A stretch of 64,000 nt of DNA from Candidatus Zipacnadia bacterium (GCA_029821735.1 JALGSU010000029.1:1-64000); one strand, 5' to 3'; numbered from the stretch's first letter, positions 27,101 to 35,411 are shown. Numbers and translations: made by a program. The notes: generated from the letters alone by a model not told the origin.

Positions 27101-28880
27101 TGCCCTTGACGTCCACCAAGTCGTCCATCTTCTTGAGCGCCTCGACGCGCTTGAGCGCCCGCTCGCGCAGTGTCGAGTCATTCAGGAAGTCTGTGAGCAT
27201 GCACAGCAGCAATCTGTCCTGTGTGACCAGGTTGTCGATCTCTACGCGGTCGAGCGTGTCGAGCGGCGTGTCGACCAGCGAGCGCGCGTCGTTGACGGTT
27301 GTGAAGACCATGCCGGGTCGACCGCCACGGATGACCATCTCATGGTCGAATGCGATCTTGCCGGGGAAGAAGGTGTGCCATTCTCGTCCCTTGATGGGGT
27401 TGATCCCGTCGACGAAGTTCTCTTCGACGCTCAGGCCAAGGGCCCCGCAGATGTCCTCAGCATACTGGGAATACTGCTTGCCCAGCGGCGAGTAGAAGCG
27501 CAGCAGATGCGCCTGTGAGAAGTACCAGCCGACCTGGAATGCGCCGAGGCTGGCGGTATGGGTGCTCAGGTCGAGACCGATGAAGAGGTGGATTCGCTCG
27601 AACTGGTCGAGGCGCTCCCACAGTCTGATGTCGTCTTGTTTGCGCTCGATGTCCCGTGCGAGACGTTGCTGGCGCAGGTGGGCCGCGGACTCGCCAAGTT
27701 CGATCTGGCCGACGTTGATGCGGCTGGCCAACTCACGCGCGCGCGCCTTAGCCGCGGCGGACGCGTGCTCGGTTGAGTGCTCGAGTTCCTGCCGCCTGGC
27801 GGTCATCTCGTCGATCTCGGAGGTCGTGTCGTCGAGGTCGTCCTGCAGGCCCTTAAGTTCCTTATTCAGGTCCTCGAACTGCTCGCGGCGCAACTTCTCC
27901 TTGCGGGGTTCCTTGCCCCACAGGTTGACAAACTCCCGCGCGCCAGCCAGAGCGCTGAAATGGCCGCTGCAGGCGAGGAAGATGACGCTGCGCTTGGGAG
28001 GGTTCTCGGCGAAGATTTCGGCGAAACGCAAGAGCGTGGCGATGGAGACCGCGTTTTCGGCGCCCGGCGAGACGGCCGGCACAACCGAGGTCGAATCGTA
28101 GTAGGCTTCGAGGATGATGGCTTCGTCGCGCAGCTGAGGGTCGCTGCCCTGGACGATGCCGATGATGTTGCGGTTGGTGCAATTGGCCCATGCGACCCGC
28201 GAGGTGAGCGTGCCCTCAACGTTGCCCTTGATGGCCATGCTCTGGATCGCGGCCGCATCATCGGCGCTCACGTAGAAGCGAGGCACGTCGATGGGGCAGC
28301 GAATCATCTTCATCTCGGCTTCACCGCGCGTGATGTGCGCGGGCTCGATGAAGACCACGGCGGCGGCCCCGAGCAGCGGCACATTGAGCCAGTTCTGGCC
28401 CGCGCCGAAGTCCATGAGGACGATCGAGCCGTCAACGGGCTTGCCGTTGAAGTCCGACAGTCCGCCGTCCTTTACGTAGATGACCGGACCGGAGATCCCA
28501 GCGGAGGGCACCTGCGTGGTGCGGCACAGGTTGGGCACCACGGTGTGCAGAACGTACTGCCGCCCACCGATGGAGAGTTGAGCGCTCTCCTCGAGCGGTG
28601 TGGGCAGTTCGTACTCCTGCACCGCCGTCTCCATGCCCAAGTCTTCGAAGGCCTGCAGAATGTGGTCTGCGGCCTCCTCGTTGCCCGGGTAGCCGACCAC
28701 GCGAGAGCCCATAGAAGCGAACTTCTCGATCTTCTGGCTCAAGTCGTTACGGTCAATTTGCGCGGCGAGTTCCTGATAGCCAGGCATGGCCCACAGGTTG
28801 CCTACCGTGCCGATGAGCAGCGCCGCCGTACATACGACCAGAATGCCGAAGGGGCGGATTCGCTGCCGGGAGATTGTCAT
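24129..28880 (-). CDS. Fusion of a degenerate M28-like peptidase domain with an FtsX/MacB-type permease
   Basis: 1583 residues. After an N-terminal membrane anchor (~10-32) comes an M28-like ectodomain with a PA-type insert (~110-230). The zinc region is altered: AYYD at 259-262 instead of AHxD, GAEN at 273-276 instead of GADDN, and SGHF at 305-308 instead of GEE. A coiled coil follows (~325-410). In the second half, four membrane helices (~905-1010) precede a FtsX core: RRKTRTALTAFTLILLTFTVLSF, a large MacB-like periplasmic domain, then three helices near EMLVIPILIAALIVLNTMLG with the FERTKEIGIYSSLGLAP coupling motif. The C-terminal ~170 residues are a soluble domain. GAGGAGG precedes the ATG. 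No ABC ATPase gene is in the window. It may sense or export a ligand bound by the peptidase-like domain. Confidence 0.8.
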   Translation of the reverse strand: MTISRQRIRPFGILVVCTAALLIGTVGNLWAMPGYQELAAQIDRNDLSQKIEKFASMGSRVVGYPGNEEAADHILQAFEDLGMETAVQEYELPTPLEESAQLSIGGRQYVLHTVVPNLCRTTQVPSAGISGPVIYVKDGGLSDFNGKPVDGSIVLMDFGAGQNWLNVPLLGAAAVVFIEPAHITRGEAEMKMIRCPIDVPRFYVSADDAAAIQSMAIKGNVEGTLTSRVAWANCTNRNIIGIVQGSDPQLRDEAIILEAYYDSTSVVPAVSPGAENAVSIATLLRFAEIFAENPPKRSVIFLACSGHFSALAGAREFVNLWGKEPRKEKLRREQFEDLNKELKGLQDDLDDTTSEIDEMTARRQELEHSTEHASAAAKARARELASRINVGQIELGESAAHLRQQRLARDIERKQDDIRLWERLDQFERIHLFIGLDLSTHTASLGAFQVGWYFSQAHLLRFYSPLGKQYSQYAEDICGALGLSVEENFVDGINPIKGREWHTFFPGKIAFDHEMVIRGGRPGMVFTTVNDARSLVDTPLDTLDRVEIDNLVTQDRLLLCMLTDFLNDSTLRERALKRVEALKKMDDLVDVKGTVLEFRRRESFVPNSPIPNSLVLIQGNFRIMMGVNTTVYAMANETSEFTVRGEMDSRAAQLEAYAFDPDNGDIAYSPDRGPDGDRKYPRDVYGRAGLERPVVVFGCVSTDLFDLIDERYFQTLQKIFVYDADDYSEPISFGYSLNESTNAAEFPSYVEPCAVIYSQPDLDVQVTMSMGLVGIRMIAINATPEVPTGQGFPAISTPALTLTPMQIAHDMWQIDEYRIKKLDAHGIANQRVVDLHDMAGEALAIARQSLSEQRYDEAVSFARHAWGYESRAYPDVQKTAEDVVKGVLFYLAILLPFAFFGERLFVHARTIITQIIGTTVVFIFFFLLLAVVHPAFALTNSPPIILLAFIVMALAVMVIAIVTMKFNQELKAMKQSRGGVHEADVGRLSVAGAAFGLGIANMRRRKTRTALTAFTLILLTFTVLSFTSVKSFLRSNEIRLAHAPAYDGLMIRDRSWLSLEAPTADIVANDLAGDAVVAPRAWYTSTDIEKELVIDVSRSDDASKTYSVNAILGLSPQEQQVMNIEDAIVGGRWIAEGEKDVCLLPITVAKTLGITSDQLGSAFVKVFGSDFRVIGLLDENKLRSLDDLDGEPMTPVNYAMLRPEVIEELKRQAERRSQMGSSGAQSLLQEYKHYGPEKLAVLPYATVLELGGTLRSIGVCYNDPAQVGEEVARLMKRFALSLYAGVDGDSYLFSSVSMTSASGMEMLVIPILIAALIVLNTMLGAVFERTKEIGIYSSLGLAPTHIGTLFLAEAAVFANMGAIVGYLLGQVLAKIIHATGISAGIELNYSSMSAVGVTVIVVIVVLLSTLYPSRKASEIASPGIARKWELPEPDGDSMVVVLPFTVTGRDAYGVAEFLQEYFAEYVGYAGGEFLAENVRLEKLGASVADGVGTSMRMWLAPYDLGVSQDFQLGCVPTEDEDIFAIEIRLTRLAGDISSWKKTNSLFLSSIRKQFLIWRTVPQGEKVSYADRAEELLESGGTPA

Positions 28881-28952
28881 CGCGTCTTCCTCCTCATGTT
28901 CACGCAGGTACCGCCATGCATCGCTTTGGGGCGCCGACTGCTTCGTCCGCGC

Positions 28953-30983
28953 TCAGCCAAAGTGCACGACGTACTTGCGGTACATCTCATTGATGATGCT
29001 CAGCCAACCCCACACCAGCCCGGCGGTGAAGAAATGACCAACCACTATTCCAAGGAAGAACGGAATGAGCTTGCGGTACATCCCCATTCCGCCGAGACGT
29101 AACACGAGCGTCTTGATCAGCCATACGATGAAGAACGGCCCCCACAGCGGACCGCCGTATGCGGTCACCATCGCATAGCCCAGCGGGTGCAGCGGGAAGC
29201 GCAGGAATATCGAGCGCAGCGCCACTAGCGCAGCCGTCACCAGTATGCCTACGCCGGCAGCACCGGTGCGCGCACGGTCAGGGAGCTTGTGCGCGCGCAT
29301 GAAGCCCGAAAGTTCCTCGAACTCCTGTACGGCAAGGCGCGTGCGGTAACCGCCCTGAGTGGTACCGCCCTCGACTATGTTCGCCCCCAGTTGGTAGTAC
29401 GCCTGCAAGTGTATCACATACGCACCGGCCAGTCCAACAACCACGGCCACCACCAGCCACCACGCCATTGCACGCTGTCGGATGCGTGCTTGCTCGGCGA
29501 TTTTGGTGGCCTCGATCTGATAGGCCATCATCGACTGGAAATACCCGCGCGACAGGTACATAAGCACCGAGAAGATGGTCAGGTTCGACCAGTTATTGGC
29601 CGGCGCGAAGGGCGCGGAGCCGAAGGCGCTGAGCATCATCTTCTTGTGCTGGTAGAACGGGAAGAGCCAGACCATCGCTGCCCCGGCTTCGGCGCGAGCG
29701 CGAGCGTAAACGAGAGCGAAGAGCAGAATCAGCCCGAAATACATCAGGGCTGTCGACAGAGCCATGCCCGCCGAGGTGACCCATAACAGGACGATACATG
29801 CCGATATGACCGCCCCCCACACGGCCATGCGGTAGGACATCGGCTCATCGCTATCGTCTACCGTTGGGTCATTGTGGAAGGCTTTGCGGGCGATTGCGCC
29901 GAGATGTTCGCGGCCTACCCACACCAGGAAGATCCCCAGTGCCACGTATGCGCCGAATGACTGCTCTTGGACGAAGGGGAAGCCCGACAACTCGTAGCCC
30001 GCGCTCACTGCCGCCACGTTCGCCAGCCGCTCGAGCAGGTAGAACACCCACACTGAGAAGGTGACCTCAGTGGGCACCAGGTAGCCCAGCCCGAAGTTCT
30101 CGGGGCGCCAGGCGATGCCCAGGGGCTGGATGGCTGACCAGGGGCGCTCGGTGAAGAGCCCGCCAAGATCGTACACGCGGCCCATCGCCGGCACGGCGGG
30201 GTTCCACGCGTTGAGGATATTCATCACGTTGTAGAGCATCGCCAGCGTGAAGCCGATCCACATCGCCGGCTCCTTGAAGAAGGCGAGAACTGACTTGCCC
30301 TCCTCACGTCCGCCGGATATCTCGGTGACCAGGTGCACAATTGGGAAGGTTAACCGTTCGCGATCGGACCACTGCTTGCGGAACATGGTCATCACGCACA
30401 TCATCAGCACGAAGAACGCTACCAGCAGGATCGTCCAGGAGGTCAGCGGCACCAGCCACGGCCCCCAAGGGACCTTCTCGTCATCGGCCGCCTCGTACAT
30501 CTGGCGGATGACTTCAGTGTCCTGGGGCACCAACCAGGTGGGAACGTTCTCCTGCAGCTTCTCGAAATCGTTCTCGGCGCTGGAGAAGTAGTACAGCGCG
30601 GTGGCGCTGGGGAACATCATCCGCGCCACGCCGACCGACGACATCGAGACCGCTACGCACAGGAAAGCGTAGATCATCAGCACACTGGCCCGATTGAGCT
30701 TGAGGACCCCCGGCAGCTTCCCCAGCACCGGCAACAGCAGCGTCAACAGCAGCACGGCGCCAACAGCCGGCACCACAGGCACGCTTTCAGCCAACTGTAC
30801 CCCGTGCGAGGCCAGGCCAGCCTGCTTCATCCATATCAGAGAACCCACAAGCAGGAGGAGAGAAAGCACGACAGTGGGCAGCGATATCCCGTAGATCGCC
30901 TTGACGGGTTGGTCCGGGCCTTCTGTCTGTTGCTGCATCGGGTTTTGTTCAGCCACCGGGCCGTGCCACTCCCTATACCCCAC
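28953..30983 (-). CDS. DUF6785-like polytopic membrane protein
   Basis: A ~676-residue protein with about 14 membrane helices, similar in layout to the DUF6785/DUF6784 family of uncultured planctomycete- and armatimonadete-type bacteria, which has distant likeness to oligopeptide transporters. Readable family-like stretches are WSDRERLTFPIVHLV, an acidic/His cytosolic loop HNDPTVDDSDEP, FGSAPFAPANNWSNLT, and HPLGYAMVTAYGGPLWGPFF near the end. It is 72 bases upstream of the M28-like/FtsX gene, so the two are probably co-expressed. A transport role is likely from topology; the substrate is unknown. Three candidate starts exist (GTG 30983, GTG 30956, ATG 30938), none with an ideal Shine-Dalgarno. 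Confidence 0.75.
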   Translation of the reverse strand: MGYREWHGPVAEQNPMQQQTEGPDQPVKAIYGISLPTVVLSLLLLVGSLIWMKQAGLASHGVQLAESVPVVPAVGAVLLLTLLLPVLGKLPGVLKLNRASVLMIYAFLCVAVSMSSVGVARMMFPSATALYYFSSAENDFEKLQENVPTWLVPQDTEVIRQMYEAADDEKVPWGPWLVPLTSWTILLVAFFVLMMCVMTMFRKQWSDRERLTFPIVHLVTEISGGREEGKSVLAFFKEPAMWIGFTLAMLYNVMNILNAWNPAVPAMGRVYDLGGLFTERPWSAIQPLGIAWRPENFGLGYLVPTEVTFSVWVFYLLERLANVAAVSAGYELSGFPFVQEQSFGAYVALGIFLVWVGREHLGAIARKAFHNDPTVDDSDEPMSYRMAVWGAVISACIVLLWVTSAGMALSTALMYFGLILLFALVYARARAEAGAAMVWLFPFYQHKKMMLSAFGSAPFAPANNWSNLTIFSVLMYLSRGYFQSMMAYQIEATKIAEQARIRQRAMAWWLVVAVVVGLAGAYVIHLQAYYQLGANIVEGGTTQGGYRTRLAVQEFEELSGFMRAHKLPDRARTGAAGVGILVTAALVALRSIFLRFPLHPLGYAMVTAYGGPLWGPFFIVWLIKTLVLRLGGMGMYRKLIPFFLGIVVGHFFTAGLVWGWLSIINEMYRKYVVHFG

Positions 30984-30992
30984 CGTGGATGC

Positions 30993-31022
30993 TTGACTTT
31001 CAGAATGGATTTTTGATATTCT
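30993..31022 (+). promoter_or_regulatory. Sigma-70-type promoter for the zinc-ribbon membrane protein
   Basis: TTGACT (30993-30998), 18-base spacer, TATTCT (31017-31022), in an AT-rich patch between two divergent genes. It would leave a ~115-base 5' leader before the ATG at 31146. Confidence 0.5.
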
Positions 31023-31145
31023 CCATCCACCCGGAAGTCACCTCCGACCTTTTGGTATCCATTGTTCTGCTGTCACAGTGACGCAGGTCAGTGGCCGACG
31101 CCGGGGGCCGAGACTCATCCATCTTTCCATGGAGTGTGCACACCG

Positions 31146-31955
31146 ATGGCTAGCGAAATCTGCCCACAGTGCGGCGCGATCTGCCAGGACACTGACACGC
31201 ATTGTATGGACTGCGGCGCGGACCTTGCCACTACCAAGCGCCAAGTCGCCGAGAAGAGCATGGCCGAACGTGGCGGCGTCGCCCTCTCCTCCGAGCCACA
31301 GGTCGCTCAGGGCGCCGGAGCTGGGATGGCCGAAGCGGGAGAGACTTCCGAGAAGGTCCGTCTCAAGGAATTCGACAAACACCTCGCCAAGACCCTCGCC
31401 AAGGAACGCGGAGCCGTTATCGTGACAGCGATTATCGCGCTGGTCATTGGCGCTATCGTCCTGGTAGTTGGCTTCGGGACGCTTCAGCGGGTCGGCGGCC
31501 TGAGCGCTATCAAGGACTTGGACTTCGCCTACCTGCGCAGCGAGGGCATCGGCGCGTTCGGCGACCTGACCTTCACTGGGATCCTGACGATTCTCACGGG
31601 CGTGGCCGGACTGCTGTGTGCGGTGGGACAGACGCGGCGGGTGATGTTGGCCAACCGTGCGATCGCGCAGGTTAAGCGCAGCGAGCGACCCGAGGTCGTG
31701 GGTATCAGTTCGCTGACGTGGGCCGGTCTGCTGCTGCTCTCTGCGGCGTGCGCGCCGGTGGGCCTGATCCTCGGCATTATCTTCAAGCTCGGTCAGGACC
31801 AGGAGACGAGGAGCCTGGGCGGGATGATGATCAAGGTGTCAGCCATCGCGATCGGCCTGGTGGTTGTCAACATCGTCTGGAATCTGCTGGCTGGCGTCGC
31901 CGCCAGCCACGCGCCCGCGCCCGCCGTGTCACCGGAGACATCGTCGGGCGGTTAG
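31146..31955 (+). CDS. Zinc-ribbon-headed tetraspan membrane protein
   Basis: A 269-residue protein. Residues 5-25 form a two-knuckle zinc ribbon (CPQCGAICQ, then CMDCGADL). A charged, probably helical linker of ~60 residues follows, then four membrane helices (GAVIVTAIIALVIGAIVLVVG; FTGILTILTGVAGLLCAVG; WAGLLLLSAACAPVGLILGII; VSAIAIGLVVVNIVWNLLAG). The ATG at 31146 is preferred over an in-frame start at 31062 because the ribbon then sits at the exact N-terminus, as is usual. Such zinc-ribbon membrane proteins are common and uncharacterised. It is followed after 85 bases by another membrane protein and may form a unit with it. Confidence 0.75.
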   Translation: MASEICPQCGAICQDTDTHCMDCGADLATTKRQVAEKSMAERGGVALSSEPQVAQGAGAGMAEAGETSEKVRLKEFDKHLAKTLAKERGAVIVTAIIALVIGAIVLVVGFGTLQRVGGLSAIKDLDFAYLRSEGIGAFGDLTFTGILTILTGVAGLLCAVGQTRRVMLANRAIAQVKRSERPEVVGISSLTWAGLLLLSAACAPVGLILGIIFKLGQDQETRSLGGMMIKVSAIAIGLVVVNIVWNLLAGVAASHAPAPAVSPETSSGG

Positions 31956-32040
31956 CCGTGTCGCCAGCTTCGCCTTGTGGTATCATGGCGCTTGCGCCTG
32001 GACGTCAGGGCCGCAGCCGCGCTGTGTGAGGTGGTTGGGC

Positions 32041-32811
32041 ATGGACGACACGCCGGACATGACATCAACTGAAGTCGACGGCCCTCCCGGGACCTGGTTT
32101 GCGCTGGGCCTGAGGGAGTGGCTCGCCATCTGGCGAGTGTGGGGCGCGTGGCTGGTCATCCAGCTTCTCGGCCGCAAGCTGAGCCCGTTCGTCGGCGATG
32201 GTGACCCGATGGACCACGCCTACTTCTGGCGCATCTGGCTGGGCAGCGTCCTGGTCATTGCCGGCGTCGGCGTTGGTCTGCTGTGGCAGTTGGTTACTGA
32301 CAGCAAGAGCTTTCCCAAGCTGTGGAAGCCCATCGTCGCCTTCGTCGTCATCGCCCATGTGATATTCGGGCTTCGAATCATCATTGGCCTGAGCACCATA
32401 TACGCAGCCCACAACCAAACCGAGGTCGCTGGGCATGAGAAGTTAGAGAGGATGCTCCAATTCCCGCCGGGCAGCGTGACCAGCATCCGCGTCTATCAGG
32501 AGTATGGGCAATCCCTCATCAAAGAGATAACCGATCGCGAGGCGCTCGACGGCTTCATCCCCGCCTGCCAGGACGCGGCAGAATACCGACCGAACCATCC
32601 CCACTACACGGACTCGTGGTACCTGGTCATCGAGGCTGACGAGACCTTCGAGTTCATGGCCCACTACCAGCCCGCCAGGCCCGGACAGGTAGTGCTCTAC
32701 CTGACCGACCAGTACGCGCCCATGTCATTCCGCTTCTCGGGCACGTTCATCAGCACCAGCCTGCGCCCGTGGTTCGAGGGGAATGTGGGAGGCGTAGATA
32801 GTGCGCCTTAG
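32041..32811 (+). CDS. Uncharacterised membrane protein
   Basis: 256 residues. The ATG at 32041 follows GAGGTGG; longer ORF starts run back through the preceding gene and have an unlikely Arg/Cys-rich composition. Two or three membrane helices (WGAWLVIQLLG, IWLGSVLVIAGVGVGLLWQLV and PIVAFVVIAHVIFGLRIIIGL) are followed by a soluble ~130-residue domain with a beta-rich pattern (SVTSIRVYQEYG, SWYLVIEADETFEFMAHYQ, SFRFSGTFIS). No family recognised. It lies between the zinc-ribbon membrane protein and the metallophosphatase gene, all on the same strand. Confidence 0.7.
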   Translation: MDDTPDMTSTEVDGPPGTWFALGLREWLAIWRVWGAWLVIQLLGRKLSPFVGDGDPMDHAYFWRIWLGSVLVIAGVGVGLLWQLVTDSKSFPKLWKPIVAFVVIAHVIFGLRIIIGLSTIYAAHNQTEVAGHEKLERMLQFPPGSVTSIRVYQEYGQSLIKEITDREALDGFIPACQDAAEYRPNHPHYTDSWYLVIEADETFEFMAHYQPARPGQVVLYLTDQYAPMSFRFSGTFISTSLRPWFEGNVGGVDSAP

Positions 32812-32852
32812 GGCGAAGGGATTGACCTTGATGCGGGCTGAGGACCACCGTA

Positions 32853-33392
32853 TTGCTGGCGGCTATCGTGCTGCTGGCGGCGCTTGCACCAGCGCAGGAC
32901 GTCGGACCAGTGGCCTCATGGGACGTGGCCGATGTCGCGGGCGACGCGCTTGCCGACGGCACCGGCAACGGCCATGATATGACACTGGCGGGAGCGGCCG
33001 CCGAGGAGTTCATGGGCCGCAGCTTCCTGCGCTTCGGCCCGGACAAGTATGCCGCCGGCCCCACGCTGGGCGACGGGTGGCAGACGCTGACGCTGGTCGC
33101 CACCGTCATGCAGGAGAGCGACAAGGGCGCGTACGGCGGGATCATCTGCCGCGACATGTATGGCGGTCCTGCGGGTGACGTCTTCGGCATCCTCACCGAC
33201 CCGCAGGGGAACTGGGCCGGGCGGCTCGCCACAACTGGCGGGAGCGCCGGCCTGACCGCACCAATGCAGATAGGCTGGCACCAGCTCGCGTTGACATACG
33301 ACGGAAAGATGTCGCGCTGGGTGCCTACTCCAACCAGAACGGCTGGTACGCCGGCGGTCTGGCGGAGGCGGCGGTCTATGACCGTGCGGTGA
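32853..33392 (+). CDS. 5' part of a frameshifted LamG-metallophosphatase gene: signal peptide and LamG-like domain
   Basis: A TTG at 32853 with GAGG 9 bases upstream starts a signal peptide (LAAIVLLAALAPAQ) and a concanavalin/LamG-like domain (PVASWDVADVAGDALADGTGNGHDM, later GWHQLALTYDGKM). The normal LamG strand after TYDG (a LYVDG-type segment) is missing. Beyond about 33305 the frame becomes Arg-rich, while the -1 frame resumes with VALGAYSNQNGWYAGGL and VYDRAVS, the expected end of the domain, and leads into the phosphatase part. A deletion of about 20-25 codons that is not a multiple of three fits best. The deletion size is inferred from typical LamG domains. Confidence 0.6.
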   Translation: MLAAIVLLAALAPAQDVGPVASWDVADVAGDALADGTGNGHDMTLAGAAAEEFMGRSFLRFGPDKYAAGPTLGDGWQTLTLVATVMQESDKGAYGGIICRDMYGGPAGDVFGILTDPQGNWAGRLATTGGSAGLTAPMQIGWHQLALTYDGKMSRWVPTPTRTAGTPAVWRRRRSMTVR

Positions 33393-34150
33393 GCGGCGAA
33401 GAGCTGGCGGCGGCGTGGGCGCAGTGGCAGGAGGAGCATCCGACGTCGACGTCCTTCAGCTTCACGGAGGCGGCCGACCTGCATGTGACGGACACGCGCA
33501 GCACGGAGATCGTGAACGACGCGGTGGACATGATCAACGCCGACGCGCGCGTGGCTTTCAGCCTCTGGCTGGGCGACCTGACGCAGTACTCAAGCTCCGA
33601 CGAGATGGCGCTCGCACGCATGACGCTCGACCGCCTGCGCAAGCCCCGCTACACACTGCGCGGCAACCACGATCAGAAGGCCGATTACTACGCGCGCGAG
33701 TTCGGGGAGTTGAACTACACCTTCGAGTACGCGGGCTGGAAGTTCGTGATGCTCGACACCAATCCCGGCGACAAGACGCCCATCGACGCCGAGCGCATGC
33801 AGTGGCTGCGCGACGTGCTGGCCGAGACCGATCCGGCGCAGCCTCTGGTGCTGTGCAGCCACCACCCGATGGTGGTCGGCTTCCCGCTGAGCCTGGCGGG
33901 ATGCGCGGACATTCTGGCGCTCTTTGAGGGACACAACCTGAAGGCTGTGCTGGGCGCTCACTTCCACTCGACGTGGGAGAAGGAGACTGACGGGGTGCTC
34001 TTCACGGGCACGTCCTGCCTGGCCACCACGCGCACCAACCACGACGGCTCCACGCCACGTGGCTACCGGCTCTTCCATTGCACCAAAGACACCATCACCA
34101 CCGAGTATGTCCTCGTCCGGGACGTTAAGCCCGAGGACGTGCAGAAGTAG
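33389..34150 (+). CDS. 3' part of the LamG-metallophosphatase gene: calcineurin-like phosphoesterase domain
   Basis: Translation in this frame actually begins upstream, near 33311, as the continuation of the LamG domain. The phosphoesterase motifs are all present: ADLHVTDTR (D-x-H), WLGDLTQYSS (GDxx), LRGNHDQK (GNH[DE]), LCSHHPM and LGAHFHSTW (GHxH variant with Ala in place of Gly). This is a binuclear metal site for phosphomonoester or diester hydrolysis, presumably outside the cytoplasm given the signal peptide on the 5' part. The last residues are hydrophilic. A strong terminator follows. If the frameshift is real, the catalytic domain has no secretion signal and probably little expression. 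Confidence 0.75.
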   Translation: MSGEELAAAWAQWQEEHPTSTSFSFTEAADLHVTDTRSTEIVNDAVDMINADARVAFSLWLGDLTQYSSSDEMALARMTLDRLRKPRYTLRGNHDQKADYYAREFGELNYTFEYAGWKFVMLDTNPGDKTPIDAERMQWLRDVLAETDPAQPLVLCSHHPMVVGFPLSLAGCADILALFEGHNLKAVLGAHFHSTWEKETDGVLFTGTSCLATTRTNHDGSTPRGYRLFHCTKDTITTEYVLVRDVKPEDVQK

Positions 34151-34175
34151 GGCGCCACGCCTCACTCGAATCAAC

Positions 34176-34205
34176 GCGCCCGGGCCGAGGTGGCCCGGGC
34201 GCTTT
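34176..34205 (+). terminator. Rho-independent terminator after the metallophosphatase
   Basis: A perfect 11-bp stem (GCGCCCGGGCC/GGCCCGGGCGC), 5-base loop, then TTTCGGTTCT. It also lies just beyond the convergent Gfo/Idh stop. Confidence 0.8.
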
Positions 34206-34226
34206 CGGTTCTCTGGAGGCCTCGCC

Positions 34227-35411
34227 TCAGAAGCTGATCTCCGGGCAGGGCGGAATGTCTATGGCCTGGCCAGACTCAATGGACAACTCGCCCGCCGCGC
34301 CCACACAGGTCGCGTCACGAGCGGCGATGTTGTGCTCGATGTCCATCTTCTCGGGGTTGCGCACCCAGTCCAGGAACGCCTGCTGGATGAGCGGGTCGCC
34401 GCCGCCATGACCGCCGCCACTGGACTTGGGATGCCACTCGTCGATGTGATCGGTCCCGCGATACTTGTTGCGAATGACGAAGTTGCACTCGTTGTTGTAC
34501 TGCGCGTTCATCTTGCCCTTGTCGCCCACGAACTCGAAGTCGCGGGTGTACTCGGGCGTGAAATGGCACTCGGTGTAGACGGCACTCGTGCCGTTGGCGT
34601 AGCTGATGACGAGCTGGGAGTTGTCGTTGACGTCCACCTCTTCGGCGAAGACGCACAGGTCCTGCTTCTCGATCGACTCCCCGTAGTCCATGACGAACTT
34701 GTCGGGCTTGATGAAGAACGGGCAGGTGCCGGCCTGGTCGCAGTCGCGGCAACGCTTGTCGTTGGCCTCGTTGCCACCGTAGTAAGCCAGGCTCCCGGTC
34801 GCGTAGACCTTGGTCGGCGTGCCGCCCATGTACCAGTTCAGCAGGTCGATGGTGTGTACGCCCTTTTGCATGAGTAGCGAGACGGTGTACTCGCGGCGGC
34901 GCTGCATGTCGTGGTAGAAGTAGTTGCCACCCACCGACACGTTATCAATCGCGAGGCCCATCTTGATGTCACCGATCAGGCCCTGGTCGACGAGTTCGCG
35001 CATGGCCACGAAGATCGCCGAGTAGCGCAGTTCCAGGCCGACGGTCATCACCGTCTTCGCCTCGTTCCACGCGCGCATGATGTCGTCGGAGTCCTCGATG
35101 GACTGCGCAATGGGCTTCTCCAGCAGGACGTTCTTGCCATACTTGAAAGCCTGCACGGCGTTGTCGCGATGCGCGAAGTCCGGCGACGCGATGACCACTG
35201 ACGCCATGTCGTCGCGGCTGAAGAACTCGTCGAGGTCATCGTAGTAATCAATGCGGTCGCCGTACGCGGGGCGGACGCGGTCGAGGGCCTTCGGGTCGGG
35301 ATCGGCCACTGCCACCAGCTCGGACTCGGGATGCTGGTCGTACGCGCGGGCGAAGTAGCGGCCCCTACCACCCAAGCCGATTACGCCAAGTCGAACCTTG
35401 TCTTCGGACAT
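34227..35411 (-). CDS. Gfo/Idh/MocA family oxidoreductase with a Cys-rich insertion
   Basis: A 394-residue protein. Rossmann motif GVIGLGGRGRYFARAYD (9-25), VADPDPKALDR, the catalytic-loop LLEKPIAQS (97-105) and the substrate-side KGVHTIDLLNWYMG (183-196). The central insertion has C221-x2-C224-x5-C230 (CRDCDQAGTC) and a further Cys253, which could bind zinc or a cluster; similar Cys triplets are known in a subgroup of planctomycete-type Gfo/Idh proteins. His/Gly-rich GGGHGGGDPLIQQ near 345 is also typical. ATG at 35411 follows GGAGG; the longer ORF from 35486 lacks a site. Substrate unknown; probably a sugar acid or cyclitol. Confidence 0.88.
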   Translation of the reverse strand: MSEDKVRLGVIGLGGRGRYFARAYDQHPESELVAVADPDPKALDRVRPAYGDRIDYYDDLDEFFSRDDMASVVIASPDFAHRDNAVQAFKYGKNVLLEKPIAQSIEDSDDIMRAWNEAKTVMTVGLELRYSAIFVAMRELVDQGLIGDIKMGLAIDNVSVGGNYFYHDMQRRREYTVSLLMQKGVHTIDLLNWYMGGTPTKVYATGSLAYYGGNEANDKRCRDCDQAGTCPFFIKPDKFVMDYGESIEKQDLCVFAEEVDVNDNSQLVISYANGTSAVYTECHFTPEYTRDFEFVGDKGKMNAQYNNECNFVIRNKYRGTDHIDEWHPKSSGGGHGGGDPLIQQAFLDWVRNPEKMDIEHNIAARDATCVGAAGELSIESGQAIDIPPCPEISF

